NCBI GenBank assembly: GCA_025991245.1
Contig: BQMJ01000010.1
Location: 243,304 to 307,303, forward strand
Length of the DNA stretch: 64,000 nucleotides
Reading direction: 5' to 3'
Origin: Galdieria partita
Taxonomy: Eukaryota; Rhodophyta; Bangiophyceae; Galdieriales; Galdieriaceae
The position numbers and the translations under genes were made by a program. Numbering within the stretch: position 1 is the stretch's first letter; each line of letters opens with the position of its first letter. Below the pieces are notes generated by a model. The model was not told where the DNA came from. It saw nothing but the letters and a program-made list of their open reading frames with translations, and searched no databases. Positions 14,184 to 25,814 of the stretch are shown here, one piece after another.

Positions 14184-16130
14184 ATGCAAAAAGGAACCAG
14201 ACTCGTTTATAGTGGCATCAGAAATATACTTGCGGGAAGTAAACGAGCGAATAATCTTTCCTTCAAATATTTCAAGTTACAATCGAAAGCAGCTTCAACT
14301 TTCAGTTCTGGCAGCATCAGTCAAAATGAGAAACTTTGTGTTGGATCGTCCCAGTATTCTAGTTTTCTTTGGAAGAGAAATTTTGCAACTGGAAAAGATC
14401 TTCGATTTGCTACGGAAGCAAGGAACTTGATGCTAAAGGGTGTCGATTCTCTGGCAGACGCTGTGGAGGTAAGACAAGACGAGGAAATGGATTTTAAAGT
14501 AATCATATGCTGTAGGTTACTTTGGGTCCAAAAGGCAGGAATGTTATTATTGAGCAATCTTTTGGGGCTCCTAAAATTACGAAAGATGGAGTTACAGTAG
14601 CTAAGAATATAGAATTTAAGGACAGGCACATGAATTTAGGAGCACAGTTGGTACGTTCAGTGGCCAATGCAACAAACGATATTGCTGGAGACGGAACTAC
14701 TACGGCAACAGTACTTGCGAGAGCTATTTATGCGGAAGGAATCAAGGCAGTGGCAGCTGGAATGAATCCTATGGATGTGAAGAGAGGAATTGATCAAGCA
14801 GTAAAGGCCGTGACAGAGAAGTTAAGAGCCATGTCTAGGAAGATCAATTCGAAAGAAGAGATACAACAGGTGAGTATATTTTAGTATTGGATAAAGTTGG
14901 ATTAAGTTTGGTCGATTCAAATAGGTTGCCACAATATCTGCCAATGGAGACGAAGAAATAGGCAGTTTGATTGCCAAAGCTATGGAAGCCGTTGGAAGAG
15001 AAGGCACTATTACTGTCTCGGATGGAAAGACTGTAGAGAATGAATTGGAAGTAGTCGAAGGACTCAAGTTTGATCGTGGATATATTTCTCCTTATTTTGT
15101 TACAGACGCGAAGACTCAAAAGTGCGAATTTGAGAATCCACTAATTTTGTGTGTAGAGAAGAAGATATCTTCAGTGAATGCGATGCTTCCTTTACTTGAA
15201 AATGTTATTCGTTCACAGCGTCCTTTGCTCATCATAGCAGAAGATGTTGAATCGGAAGCTTTGGCTACTTTGGTAGTAAACAAGTTAAGAGGAGGTATCA
15301 AAGTTTGTGCTGTCAAGGCGCCAGGATTTGGAGAAAATAGAAAAGCCAATCTTCAAGATATTTGTGTTTTGACTGGTGGACAATTGGTTAGTGATGATTT
15401 GGATGTTAAGTTGGAGAATGTAGACATGTCTATGCTTGGTCAAGCTAAGAAGATTTCCATTTCAAAAGATGATACTATTATTCTGGATGGTCAAGGAGAT
15501 AAGAGAATGATTCAAGAACGTTGTGATATGTTACGAGATATGATTGAGAAGTCGACTTCTGAATATGAAAAGGAAAAGTTACAAGAAAGACTAGCGAAAT
15601 TGTCTGGTGGTGTTGCAGTCTTGAAAGTTGGAGGCTCTTCTGAAGTGGAAGTAAATGAGAAGAAGGATCGTATCAATGATGCATTGAATGCAACGAGAGC
15701 TGCAGTTGAAGAAGGAATTGTTCCGGGAGGTGGAAGTGCACTTTTGTATGCTTCTCGAGATGCTTTAAAGGATGCTCAAGGAAAGAACTTTGATCAGAAT
15801 GTAGGTATTGATATTGTACGCAAGGCATTGAGGAGACCCACTTTAGCTATTGCGAAGAATGCTGGTGTAGAAGGCTCCGTAGTTGTTGAACGTTTATTAC
15901 AATCGAAAGAGATGATTGGTTATGATGCAGCGAAGGATCAGTATTGTGACCTGGTTCAGGCGGGAATTATTGATCCTACAAAAGTCGTTCGAACAGCCTT
16001 GGAAAGAGCTGCAAGTGTTGCAGGACTGATGACTACAACAGAGTGTATGGTAGTTGAGTTGCCAAAGGAAGAAGAAAACTCTCATGGAGCTGCTGGAGCT
16101 GGCGGAATGGGAGGAATGGATATGTATTAA
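14184..16130 (+). CDS. Mitochondrial chaperonin HSP60 (Cpn60)
   Basis: Group I chaperonin of the mitochondrial matrix. Exons are 14184-14468, 14516-14869 and 14925-16130, with introns of 47 and 55 nt, giving 614 residues. The leader of about 80 residues is rich in Ser, Lys and Arg and ends near a [16 protein letters not shown] motif, typical of a mitochondrial presequence boundary. The body shows [32 protein letters not shown] and the Gly/Met tail [10 protein letters not shown] characteristic of mitochondrial HSP60. ATG at 14184 is the first in-frame ATG; an upstream TTG is ignored. Together with the Cpn60 at the left edge, this window carries two organellar chaperonins from different lineages. 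Confidence 0.95.
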
Positions 16131-16212
16131 TCTTTTTATGAAAAGGAGTTTGATAGGATAATAATAAAGAACCTTCGTTATATGCTTGTTTAGGTTGAAT
16201 GCTTTGTTAGTT

Positions 16213-16679
16213 TTATACATAAGCTTGATATGGTCGAGCATTTCTATGATTACATCCCAAAGGAATAATTGTCCTAGAACACTTCAACATATTCATTTCA
16301 TTGTAGCTTTGTGTTCCTTGTCTGTAAATAGAAAGTTTCTACATATATACAATGGATTCGTTCTTTGCTGTTCAATTTTCAAAAAGATATGGAAACTTCC
16401 TTTAGAAAAAACAAAAGTACTTGCAGTTCAACCCCTTTCAACGTGACAAGTTCCAATAGTTCTTTGTTTTTTATTCACTTGAAAACCAGAGACTAGAAAA
16501 ACTTTACTCACAGGAAATGCAACGTAGAGAAACACTTACTCTTCGTCAAAATCATCTTGGGTCATTCGAGTAAAGTTTGGAACCCTATAAGGTTTCTCCA
16601 GCCCACCAGGGAACCCCGAAACACTTTCAGAAACCTCCATAGACTCTGTTCCTGTCTCTTCCTTATCCATTTCTTCCAT
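16213..16679 (-). CDS. Small acidic protein of unknown function (proposed two-exon gene)
   Basis: Not recognised. Exon 1 (16679-16540) starts with ATG and encodes an acidic head followed by KPYRVPNFTRMTQDDFDE, ending at a perfect GTAAGT donor. A proposed exon 2 (16321-16213) begins after TTTACAG and continues in frame with a segment holding NEMNMLKCSRTIIPLG and ending in RPYQAYV. The joined product would be 82 residues with an intron of 218 nt. A nearer acceptor at about 16493 would instead end the protein after a few residues. No signal peptide or membrane segment is seen. Its ATG is 18 bp from the divergent dCMP deaminase ATG. Support comes from the clean donor, compatible phases and protein-like composition in both exons. 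Confidence 0.42.
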
Positions 16680-16697
16680 CGAAACGCCCTCCAAGAA

Positions 16698-17814
16698 ATG
16701 ATTGTCGGAATTATTGGAACTTGTTGTGCCGGCAAAAGGACGTTGTCAAAGATACTTGTGGAAGAGCATAGCTTTCACGAGTCTGTCAAATATGAAACTG
16801 ACTGTAGTGCAGTTGAAAAGTGGGTAGAACAAGGATGGAAAAAAGACTGCTTCATTGTCGTTATTTTGAATTGTTGGCAACAAGTATCGAATGTTCCTTC
16901 GTTTAGTTGAGTTTTATTGAAGACTCTATTGGATAGTTGACTCTCTTGAGAAAGCGTCCTTTCTTTCTTCTTGTTTCGATAGATGCACCTTTATTGTTAC
17001 GATTCAAGAGAGCTTTGAAAGTTCTATGTTGTGATTCTTTGGAATCTTTTGTAAAAGAACACGATCAACAACTTTTTGACGTTAGTTTTTGCAATTATGG
17101 AAAACACAAAGTATGTATAATAAGCAAGTCAGCCTTTGTTATATTTATTTATCTCTTTGCTAGTTGAACAAAACCGACCAACACTGGGAACTATCTACAC
17201 TCGGTAGTTTAATGCATTCTGCCGATATTCAAATATTCAATGACGATAGTTTAGAAGTTTTACGAAACAAAATCAATTCTATCGGAATAGCCAATCCGGA
17301 AAGACTAAGACCTTCCTGGAATATTTATTTTATTAGGATTGCATATTTAGCTGCAACTCGAAGTAACTGCATGAAGCGACGTGTAGGAGCATTGGTCGTT
17401 CGCGATAATCGCATAGTATCGACTGGATATAATGGAACGCCTATTGGTACTACCAACTGCAATGAGTCTGGTTGTCTCCGATGCAATAGTTTAGCAAATG
17501 CAGGACACTATTTGGATGAATGCCTTTGTCTTCACGCAGAAGAGAACGCAATCATTGAAGCAGGAAGAGAACGCTGTAAACATGCCACATTATATTCTAA
17601 TGTATTTCCTTGTCTTTCTTGTGCCAAAAAAATTGTTCAGGCAGGCATTTCCAAAGTTGTTTATCATTCTGAGTATTCCATCGATATCGCAGCGAAGAAA
17701 CTTTTCCACGCAGCCAATATTGAAGTTGTTCAAATCTTAGATGAGAATTTGACAGGGCTCCTCGATGGGTTATCCCTGCAGAGTTCATCACTACAAAGAA
17801 ATAAAATGCATTGA
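16698..17814 (+). CDS. Deoxycytidylate (dCMP) deaminase
   Basis: Converts dCMP to dUMP, feeding thymidylate synthesis. Three exons (16698-16883, 16937-17110, 17164-17814) with two 53-nt introns encode 336 residues. The C-terminal deaminase domain has the zinc ligands in HAEENAIIEAG and PCLSCAKK, and the family signature SRNSNCMKRRVGA-type stretch (here TRSNCMKRRVGALVV). The N-terminal 120 residues begin with MIVGIIGTCCAGKRTL, a P-loop-like start, and contain KRPFFLLVSIDAP. This matches the nucleoside-kinase-like N-terminal extension of yeast Dcd1 and its fungal relatives, an extension that the short bacterial and animal enzymes lack. Confidence 0.92.
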
Positions 17815-17834
17815 ATCCTTGAACATATCCATTC

Positions 17835-19943
17835 TTATTCAGTAAGGACTAGTTCTTCCACCCAATCCTCGTCATTGGAGACCGAATCCTTTGCATTTCC
17901 ATATGACGGCTCTTTTCTTTTCATCTGTTCTTCCTTGGATGGAGTGTTATTTGATAAAGTCCATGACTCCTCTAGATCTATGACAGTAGAGGTGAGCAGT
18001 TTCTCTTCTTTGATCAATCGTTGTTGTTCCAAGTCCAAGAACATTTCCATCGGTGTTCTTTCTCCTGAGGGAAATCCAAGAGGAGAACACAATGTTTCAC
18101 TTTTCAATTGTGTTGGCCCACAATTGGATTGTCTTCGAAGTTTCCTAATCAAATTAGCATTTTCTTCCATTTGTTGCGTCAATTCCTTAATTATTTGACG
18201 AAACTTGGATACCTTGGTTTCCTTCATAAAGTCATTCAAGGAAATTACTGTTGGAACAATCAGCTCTGGGAATGCAACGTTTCTAGATAATATTGAAAAA
18301 TGTTCGGCGAGTAAATAGACGACTTGAGAAACAACTCCATCACGAAAGGCTCTGGTATTCAGTTGCTTTTCTGGTATTCGTAAAGTGGTTCTCCAAATCA
18401 GTGGCTTATCTTTTACTTCATTACTCGTTGGTTTCTTCTTCAGTTCAGCACAAAAAAGCACACGAGTCAAACTACTTGCAAGAGGTATATATATATTTGC
18501 TTGCTTCATCAAGTCATTTAGAAAGTGAATGCAATGGAATAACAAACCAAAACAATTGGGTGAATATGAAAAATTCAAAACTCCCAATACTATTTGGACA
18601 TAAGGATAAATAAGTGTCCTCAACTGATCTTTCTGTGGATAGGAAGATAGAACCATTCCATATAACCGAAGTTGGTTGATGAACTGCCAGTTTTCTACCA
18701 AATAACGAAATTCCTTTCCTTCCGAAGTAATGACTCGTTTCAAGACAATCGCAAGCTCTCTCAAATGAACAAATATGGAAGAGTATGAAATTCCCATATC
18801 CATTCCAAACAAGTCAACCAAACTGTTAGCTGCAAACAAAACCACAGGAAGTCTACGAAGATTTCCTTGTTTAGCAACTTCGTCTTTAAAGGTAGACTGC
18901 ATTTTCTTCAATATATTTGGCAAATATCTGTCCGAGTCAAATAAAGACCAACAATATAAAGTAAAATATGCCATTGCTCTGGTGCTTTCCTCTTCTGCAT
19001 ACGCCCAAGTGGAAATCACACTTTTGATCCAAGCTCGAGCAAATTTGACCAACTTTAGCAAATATGGTGAGCATCTTCGTGCAACCTTTAATAAATACCT
19101 CTTCATTCCTTCATTAGAAATAGTTTCTAATAACAACCTCAGATAATAAAAGAAGACCTTCATTGGAGCTCGAAGACTTTTCCATTTCTTGGAAGCTTCC
19201 ACCTTCCAACGCTCTAAGCTTTTAGGATCATCCAAAACCATCTTGTCCAGTTTGTCTAAATCTTCAACTCCTAATACAAAATCCAAGGACTTTGGAATAA
19301 GCTCCAAGCAGAGCTTCATGCTGTTTTGATAAACTCGCAAATCAAGGAAATGAACACTATTAGAAATAAACCCAGTTTCTGATAAGTGCATCTCTTCTAC
19401 TGAGTGACCCTTTCTATTCGAAATGGTTGCCTTCTTCTTATCAGCACTAGCTTTATTTAAAGTCGTTGCGGTTGAAGCAAGAGTGGGCAACTGATTCGAC
19501 TCGATAATCATACACCCAGCACGAAAAATCTTCACCATACGGGTTATATTAACTCGCAAGCATTTTCTATGTTCCACTTGTTCTTGCACACTTTGCAGCA
19601 GTTCTCTGTCCACCCATATTGCAACGCTTGATAGAGGAGCATTTTCATCCGTTTCTTCCTTTTCGTTAAGATCTCTATCAGTCAGATGGTTTGTTGATTC
19701 CTCTGAAACGTCATTTTTGTCCATGACATGGAATGGCTGTGTTTTCTTCATTGACTTGTCAAGACGAGGCTGAGAAACTCTGGACATCTCTTCCTTTCTT
19801 TTGGTTCTTTTCTTGGTCACTTTTGTAGGACTAGGATTTGTAACATCCTCACCGCTTTCCAAGATATCAAAGAGTTGTTCCACAGACATATGGTCTATTT
19901 TACTTGCTGACCTCTTCTTCGTCGGTGTTTGGGTTGTGGACAT
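17835..19943 (-). CDS. Nucleolar complex protein 2 (Noc2) homologue
   Basis: Ribosome biogenesis factor that, with Noc1 or Noc3, accompanies pre-60S particles through nucleolus and nucleoplasm. A single exon encodes 702 residues. The N-terminal 150 residues are basic and acidic low-complexity sequence with lysine-rich nuclear-localisation-like clusters (KVTKKRTKRKEE). The helical repeat body contains the Noc2 pattern YPYVQIVLGVLNF, FGLLFHCIHFLNDL and, later, AFRDGVVSQVVYLLAEHF with FPELIVPTV. The first in-frame ATG is at 19943; a TTG 12 bases earlier is not used. It lies 90 bp downstream of ChlH on the same strand and is convergent with dCMP deaminase, 20 bp away. Confidence 0.85.
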   Translation of the reverse strand: MSTTQTPTKKRSASKIDHMSVEQLFDILESGEDVTNPSPTKVTKKRTKRKEEMSRVSQPRLDKSMKKTQPFHVMDKNDVSEESTNHLTDRDLNEKEETDENAPLSSVAIWVDRELLQSVQEQVEHRKCLRVNITRMVKIFRAGCMIIESNQLPTLASTATTLNKASADKKKATISNRKGHSVEEMHLSETGFISNSVHFLDLRVYQNSMKLCLELIPKSLDFVLGVEDLDKLDKMVLDDPKSLERWKVEASKKWKSLRAPMKVFFYYLRLLLETISNEGMKRYLLKVARRCSPYLLKLVKFARAWIKSVISTWAYAEEESTRAMAYFTLYCWSLFDSDRYLPNILKKMQSTFKDEVAKQGNLRRLPVVLFAANSLVDLFGMDMGISYSSIFVHLRELAIVLKRVITSEGKEFRYLVENWQFINQLRLYGMVLSSYPQKDQLRTLIYPYVQIVLGVLNFSYSPNCFGLLFHCIHFLNDLMKQANIYIPLASSLTRVLFCAELKKKPTSNEVKDKPLIWRTTLRIPEKQLNTRAFRDGVVSQVVYLLAEHFSILSRNVAFPELIVPTVISLNDFMKETKVSKFRQIIKELTQQMEENANLIRKLRRQSNCGPTQLKSETLCSPLGFPSGERTPMEMFLDLEQQRLIKEEKLLTSTVIDLEESWTLSNNTPSKEEQMKRKEPSYGNAKDSVSNDEDWVEELVLTE

Positions 19944-20033
19944 TTCTATCTGCAATGATGATGTCGAGGGAATCGTTCATTTTGCCTTACAAACAAAACG
20001 CTCTTTATGCAACATATCATATACTGTTTTCAG

Positions 20034-23000
20034 TTACTCTATTCCTTCTATTCTATCTTCCACTTGTTGATAAAGCTCTCTCAATCTTGCTATATTTTCT
20101 TCTGATGTTTCCCAATACTGTCTACCATTTGCTTCCAACAAAGTACTAATCATTTGACGAAAAGAGTTGGGGTTCATATTCAACAATCTATTCCGCATAC
20201 TCTCATCTTTCACAAATGTATCGTTTGCTTCTTCATAAACCCAATTGTCAACAGCACCAGCTGAAGCAGACCAACCCATCGTGTTTCTCAATCTCTTGCT
20301 TAACTCTCTTGCTCCTTCATAACCTGAAGAAAGCATTCCTTCATACCACTTTGGATTCAGAAGTTTCGTTCTTGTATCCAAACGAACCATTTCCTCCAGA
20401 CTTCTCACTTGAGCATTGGCTGTTGTGGTATCTGCAATGTAAGAAACTGGCTTCTTCTTATCTGTCCTCAAACTTTGTACCAATTTGGTTGGATCAGCAT
20501 CAAAATAATGACTTACATCTGTCAACGAAATTTCAGACGAATCAAGATTTTGAAAAGTTACCGAAGCACTTTTTAGGACCGTCTCAAACAAGTCTTTTTT
20601 CTGTTCCATGACTCCTGGACGATCAGAATTGAACGCAAAACTTTTTCTTGAAACATACATATCGTGAAGCTGTTTTTCATCTTCCCAACCTCCATTCTCT
20701 ATAGCAATACCAATATTACTCGAATAAGAACCAGAAGAATTGGAAAATACTCGACTAGCAGCATCACGAATAGGACAATTCCATTCCTTCGCTTGTAACA
20801 ACGCATGTTTTCGAATAAAATTGTGTTCCAGAGGCTCATCAGCTTCCGCTGCCATTTTAATACCGCGATCAAGCAAAGACATTTGATTAATAAACAAGTC
20901 ACGGAAAACTCCAGAACAGTTCACAACCACATCAATTCTGGGTCGGCCCAACTCTTCTAAAGGTACTAGTCTCAGCTTGTTTATTCTTCCCAACTGATCT
21001 GGTTCAGGTTGCACTCCTACCAACCAAAGAACTTGTGCAAGAGATTCTCCATACGTCTTTATATTGTCAGTACCCCATAATACCATGGCAATGGTTTCTG
21101 GATAAGTTTCCTTATCTTCACTTTCCAAACGATAACGTTCCAAAAGACGATCTACTACTATCTTTGCTGTCTTTATGGCTGCATTGGTGGGAATACTTTG
21201 TGGATCTAAAGCATGAATATTCTTTCCTGTTGGTAAGACATCGGGATTGCGAATAGGATCTCCTCCAGGTCCAGGAATAACATATTCTCCATTCAATGCC
21301 TTAATGAGAGAAGAAAGCTCCTGATCAGATACCAACTGATGCAAACAGAATTCCAAATATTTCACTATAGGCTTCATATCTTCCTCAGAATAGGAACTAA
21401 AACCGTACTTTTCTAGTACGCTTTTCCACGGAGATTGTTTCTTAGAAAACCAATCTGTAAGGAATCCAATAGATGCCTTTTCCACTCGTCCTTCTTCATT
21501 GATGGCATGACTGACAATACTATGTACTGTTTCTCGACAAGCCAATGTAATAGTTTGAAGAAGCTCAACATCCTCTAGAATACCTCTATCTGCATTAGAA
21601 TATATCTCTTCTATACTTCTATGAATGGATTCGGCTAGTATTCTAGGAATAGCTTTGATGGGTTCTTTTTCTTCGGGTCTGTCAATACATGCAATATTGA
21701 CTAGTGTGGCTACGGCTTCTTCTGCTGTAGGAGGTCTCCCAATAGTATGCAACCCACAAGGAAGTAATCGAGACTCTATTTCCATTAGTCTTCGATATAT
21801 TATTCCTACCAATTGATCACGTTGTTCTATATTCAAACTATTCGCATCTGTATCAGGAAATGAAATATCCTTTTCAAAATTACATTGTTTTGCTTTCTCC
21901 ACAATAGTGTTACATATTTGGGCTGCTCGCATGGATGAATTCTTTAAACTTTGATAGGAAGAGACCAGTTCTGACAGTTCTTTCAATCCTTTGTATAATC
22001 CTGCATTCTCTGCTGGTGGCGTCAGATAAGAAATACAACTAGCGTAAGATCTCCTCTTGGCAATAGTGGCTTCAGAAGGATTATTTGCAGCATAATAATA
22101 AATGTTGGGAATAGAATGTATTAGACGATCAGGATAACAAGAAGCAGCCATTCCTACTTGTTTTCCAGGCATAAACTCTAAAGAGCCATGTGTTCCAAAA
22201 TGTAAGACAGCATCAGCTTGAAATACTCTTTCTAAATATGTATAATATGCAGCAAAACCATGATGAGGACTAGCACTTTTAGAAAATAACAGTCTCATAG
22301 GATCTCCTTCGTAGCCAAAAGAAGGTTGAACACCTACAAAAATATTTCCATAATGTTTGCCAAAGATCAACAAATGACGACCATCAGAATTCAAATGACC
22401 AGGAGGCTTTCCCCAATTGGTTTCTAAATCTTCAGAATAATCACAAAGTTGTCGATACTCATCTACGCTCATTCGATAGGCTACGTTCAATTCTGGCGAA
22501 GTCAACTGAGCTTCCTTATCGTGAACTATTTCATTCAATAGCTCTGCAGGTGTAGCTGGAATAGGTCCCACATTATAACCCTGTTCTTTTAATGCTTCCA
22601 ATACGCGATGGATACTACCAAAGACATCTAAATATGCAGCAGTGCCAACGTTACCCTTGTCAGGTGGAAAAGAAAAAACTGTAATAGCCAACTTCTTTTG
22701 ACAAGTAGGAATTTTACCAAGACGAGCCCATTTCAAGGCACGCTGTGCAAGAATATTCACGCGATCGTAAAGGGGGATAGAACGTCCAGTAGGTCCATCT
22801 CTTCCAGAGTAAATCAAAGGCTCTATTGCACCATCCAACTCAGGAAGCGAAACTTGTAAAGCCACTTGGATAGGATGAAGTCCAAGGTCACTACTTTCCC
22901 ATTCCTCTGTAGTTTGGAATACCAATGGAACCGAACATAAATAAGGCCTATTCAGCTTTTGCAATGCTTCAACTGCTTTGCGATGGTCTTGTCGCGCAGG

Positions 23001-24356
23001 TCCTCCAACTAATGCAAATCCTGTTAGAGAGACTACTGAATCGACAATAGGACTCAATGTACTCTTTCCATTCATATCCAATGCATAAAAATATTTCGCT
23101 ATAGGTATAGAAAAGTCTAGTCCTCCACTAAACACAGGAATGATCTTTGCTCCAAGTGCTTCCAATTCCTGACAAATAGAAACGTAATGACAATCATCTC
23201 CAGTAATCAAATGAGTTCTTTGCATAAGAAGACCAACAACAGGAGAAGCACTGTTCAGTCCTGCAAGTGGTGCATGTTCCTTATTGTACCAATTCCAGTA
23301 CTCGGTGGAATCTTCAAACATCTTGGGTGCTACAGGATGCCATATGCCGATATCAGGATATACAACAGGATCCTGAACTTGACCAATGGAAACATTCTTA
23401 GTAGAAGAAACATACTGTCTAGCAATCATAAGAAGAAAATTTTCAATGTTCTCTGGTGAACCTCCCAGCCAATACTGAAAGCTCAACATAAACGAACGTG
23501 CATCTTGTGCCTTGTCACTAGGCAAGTACTTTAGAACTTTGGGAAGAGTTCTCAACATTTTTAACATTCCTTCTTCAAAAGAAGCACCACTCTCCTTGCG
23601 TTTCTTTCTCATAAACTGAGCAATAGCTGACTTGCTTTGTCCCAAACGAGATAATGAAAAAGATCCCAATTTGTTTAGTCTCATCACTTCGGGCATTGAT
23701 GGAAAAACAATACAAGCGTCCAATTGATCTCTGTAAGGCTGCACGGCTTCAACAACCTTTTCAGCCAATTCTTGAACAAATATTAGAGAACCAATAAAGA
23801 TATTTGCAGAAGCTACGTCTTTCTTTAACATTTCAAAATTTTCTGGTGATCGCAACTCTTCCAAGAGATAACCTGAAACTTGAAATGAGATATTTCTATC
23901 GCTCGAATGAATGGACTTGACGGCAGCAGTTATAGCGGACTGATATTGCGACTCCAAGACAACATAGACCAGTTTTACTACTTTTTTGTCTGACACCGAA
24001 GGGGGATCCAATCTTCTTACGGTGGGACTAGAACTAGTATACAACCCCGACTCTCCCAAGGAAGCATTTGCTTGGCAAACATAAACATGCCTTTGTTTTC
24101 TTCGATCTGCCAGTGAACCTTGACCAAAACGTCTATTTGACTCAGTGTTCAGACATCTGAGACCTAAGAAAGACGATGGCCACTGTTTTTTTTCCCTGCC
24201 AACTAGTTGAAAACGTAGCTTTCGACAGTAGTGACAAGTGGAAGTATTACAAGTGGTAACAACGGAAGAACCCGAAAGTTTCTCAAAAACAAACGAAACC
24301 TTCTTTCCCTCCCAAACATAAGTGTCGACTGCAAACTTATGAAAAGTGTTCACCAT
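20034..24356 (-). CDS. chlH: Magnesium chelatase subunit H (ChlH), plastid
   Basis: Large porphyrin-binding subunit of Mg-chelatase, which inserts Mg2+ into protoporphyrin IX, the first committed step of chlorophyll synthesis. A single exon of 1,440 residues starts at an ATG. The first 120 or so residues are a Ser/Lys/Arg-rich transit peptide ending before [14 protein letters not shown], where the CobN/ChlH fold begins. Typical segments include [54 protein letters not shown] and [19 protein letters not shown]. The ending [22 protein letters not shown] is the usual ChlH C-terminus. Length equals the plant and cyanobacterial enzyme plus the transit peptide. About 300 bp upstream are free of recognisable coding sequence and probably hold its promoter. 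Confidence 0.97.
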   Translation of the reverse strand: MVNTFHKFAVDTYVWEGKKVSFVFEKLSGSSVVTTCNTSTCHYCRKLRFQLVGREKKQWPSSFLGLRCLNTESNRRFGQGSLADRRKQRHVYVCQANASLGESGLYTSSSPTVRRLDPPSVSDKKVVKLVYVVLESQYQSAITAAVKSIHSSDRNISFQVSGYLLEELRSPENFEMLKKDVASANIFIGSLIFVQELAEKVVEAVQPYRDQLDACIVFPSMPEVMRLNKLGSFSLSRLGQSKSAIAQFMRKKRKESGASFEEGMLKMLRTLPKVLKYLPSDKAQDARSFMLSFQYWLGGSPENIENFLLMIARQYVSSTKNVSIGQVQDPVVYPDIGIWHPVAPKMFEDSTEYWNWYNKEHAPLAGLNSASPVVGLLMQRTHLITGDDCHYVSICQELEALGAKIIPVFSGGLDFSIPIAKYFYALDMNGKSTLSPIVDSVVSLTGFALVGGPARQDHRKAVEALQKLNRPYLCSVPLVFQTTEEWESSDLGLHPIQVALQVSLPELDGAIEPLIYSGRDGPTGRSIPLYDRVNILAQRALKWARLGKIPTCQKKLAITVFSFPPDKGNVGTAAYLDVFGSIHRVLEALKEQGYNVGPIPATPAELLNEIVHDKEAQLTSPELNVAYRMSVDEYRQLCDYSEDLETNWGKPPGHLNSDGRHLLIFGKHYGNIFVGVQPSFGYEGDPMRLLFSKSASPHHGFAAYYTYLERVFQADAVLHFGTHGSLEFMPGKQVGMAASCYPDRLIHSIPNIYYYAANNPSEATIAKRRSYASCISYLTPPAENAGLYKGLKELSELVSSYQSLKNSSMRAAQICNTIVEKAKQCNFEKDISFPDTDANSLNIEQRDQLVGIIYRRLMEIESRLLPCGLHTIGRPPTAEEAVATLVNIACIDRPEEKEPIKAIPRILAESIHRSIEEIYSNADRGILEDVELLQTITLACRETVHSIVSHAINEEGRVEKASIGFLTDWFSKKQSPWKSVLEKYGFSSYSEEDMKPIVKYLEFCLHQLVSDQELSSLIKALNGEYVIPGPGGDPIRNPDVLPTGKNIHALDPQSIPTNAAIKTAKIVVDRLLERYRLESEDKETYPETIAMVLWGTDNIKTYGESLAQVLWLVGVQPEPDQLGRINKLRLVPLEELGRPRIDVVVNCSGVFRDLFINQMSLLDRGIKMAAEADEPLEHNFIRKHALLQAKEWNCPIRDAASRVFSNSSGSYSSNIGIAIENGGWEDEKQLHDMYVSRKSFAFNSDRPGVMEQKKDLFETVLKSASVTFQNLDSSEISLTDVSHYFDADPTKLVQSLRTDKKKPVSYIADTTTANAQVRSLEEMVRLDTRTKLLNPKWYEGMLSSGYEGARELSKRLRNTMGWSASAGAVDNWVYEEANDTFVKDESMRNRLLNMNPNSFRQMISTLLEANGRQYWETSEENIARLRELYQQVEDRIEGIE

Positions 24357-24654
24357 TTATCTTTTATGAAGAACGTTTGGAAAGTATCCAAACTACTCAA
24401 TTGTTTCAGATGATATTCAGATCGCTTGAGGGAGAACGCATTTGAGCCAGTCGATGTTCTTTGGATCTTTGGAATGATTCTCTTCAAATATTTTGTATTG
24501 AAAGATTGGATCAAATGCAAGTTTCTAGTAAGGGAAAGAAGCAAGTCTAAATCTATTCACAAAAACTGTCAACATACTTCATAGGATATCGGGGATAAAA
24601 TAGAAATAATATTATGAGGTCAACAAAATTTATTATATCTCTGGAGCAACTCGA

Positions 24655-24861
24655 CTAGAATATATGCTGGATTGTGACTTTTTCCTTCCTTTTGGCCATC
24701 AGGTTGCAAACTATCCAACCTTTGTCTTGCGGAGAAGTTTCGACAAGTCTGAGGTTATTTGTTACTCTCAATAGAATAGCAAAGGTTTTCAAGTGCCAAC
24801 AAGTCCTGAAAATAAATTTCCACATACTTCCATACGCATTGTCTCGCTTAACCATATTCAT
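24655..24861 (-). CDS. Small ORF of unknown function (68 codons), doubtful
   Basis: Not recognised. It is an ATG-initiated frame whose start lies 37 bp past the stop of the methyltransferase gene on the same strand, spacing that is normal in this region. The predicted protein is basic, with an aromatic stretch (SMWKFIFRTCWHLK) and the segment SPQDKGWIVCNLMAKRKEK. The opposite strand also has a long open frame here, so chance openness is possible. No membrane segment, signal or homology is visible. Confidence 0.25.
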   Translation of the reverse strand: MNMVKRDNAYGSMWKFIFRTCWHLKTFAILLRVTNNLRLVETSPQDKGWIVCNLMAKRKEKVTIQHIF

Positions 24862-24898
24862 TTTTCAACATCTTGAAGATTATTTGTTGCTTTCAAAG

Positions 24899-25584
24899 TT
24901 AACGAACCATTTTAGACATTGTGTACATGTAATAGCCCAAGCCAACTGGAATTGTACGAACAGAGATCAAGTCCAAGTCATATGGATTCTCGTTCTCTTC
25001 AAATTTTCGCAAATATTTAGATCTAAAGAATGGCTGAATAAATGAGATGTGAAAATAAAAACCTTTCGGACGTAAAATCCTTTGAACTCCTGATAACAAA
25101 AGATCCACATCTTTCTTTGTCAGGTCATTTGGACTCCAGGGATCTCCTTCGTCAGAAATCAAAGCTTCAAAAGTACCTTTATCAACAATCACATCGAACT
25201 GGTCATCTTGGAAAATAACTGAAAGCTCTCGCACATCTCCAACTACCCACTTCAAGCAAGAAATATGGGCATAGCGACGTTTCATATTGTCAATTGCCAC
25301 CTTACTAAAGTCAATAGAAGTAACATTGTGGTAACCTTTCTGGTACAGATCATATGGAAGACTAGAACTCCCACAACCCAAAACTAATATCGCAAAGTCA
25401 GGTTCTATGAAGGAACAAATATCTGCAGCAAAATCGTCGAAAGAGCAACTAGAAAAAGTCGTCAAAATAACGGAGCTTTCCAAAGAAGAGGTACCTACAG
25501 CCACTCATAACTACTTTCAGTCTGAAAACGAGAGTCCCAGTACTCTCGAGTTTTATATTCGGCAACTTTTTTCGGGATAGTCAT
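24899..25584 (-). CDS. Class I SAM methyltransferase, EEF1AKMT4/METTL13-like
   Basis: Probable protein-lysine methyltransferase of the family that modifies elongation factor 1A. Exons 25584-25499 and 25448-24899 flank a 50-nt intron and give 211 residues. Exon 1 supplies REYWDSRFQTESSYEWL, equivalent to the Y-W-D-x-R-Y ... Y-E-W-F start of EEF1AKMT4. Exon 2 carries the SAM motif ILVLGCGSSSLPYDLYQKG, acidic ribose-binding D in VTSIDFS, and VDKGTFEALISDEGDPW, the family version of motif IV. Without the first exon the protein would lack this N-terminal block, so the splice is well supported. The substrate is inferred from family only. Confidence 0.82.
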
Positions 25585-25633
25585 CGAACGTAGCAAAAGC
25601 AATAACAAAAAACAGGAGCTTCTACGAATTTGT

Positions 25634-25705
25634 CGCTCGCGCTGGGAATCGAACCCAGGTCTCTCGCACGACAAACGAGGGTACTAACCACTATACTACG
25701 CGAGC
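25634..25705 (-). tRNA. tRNA-Asp (anticodon GTC)
   Basis: Read on the minus strand, the acceptor strands GCTCGCG and CGCGAGC pair over seven bases with discriminator G. The anticodon stem CTCGT/GCGAG encloses the loop TTGTCGT, so the anticodon is GTC. The T arm is CTGGG-TTCGATT-CCCAG. The D arm contains TAGTGGTTAGTA. A and B boxes are present, there is no intron, and G73 agrees with aspartate identity. Confidence 0.95.
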
Positions 25706-25814
25706 TCCTCTAAATTACACTAGCATTGTCATGTATTTATTTTTTCTATAAAATTATTCTACTCTCCACCCACACCATATGTAAGGAACGATGAGGTTTT
25801 GTAATTCATAACCG

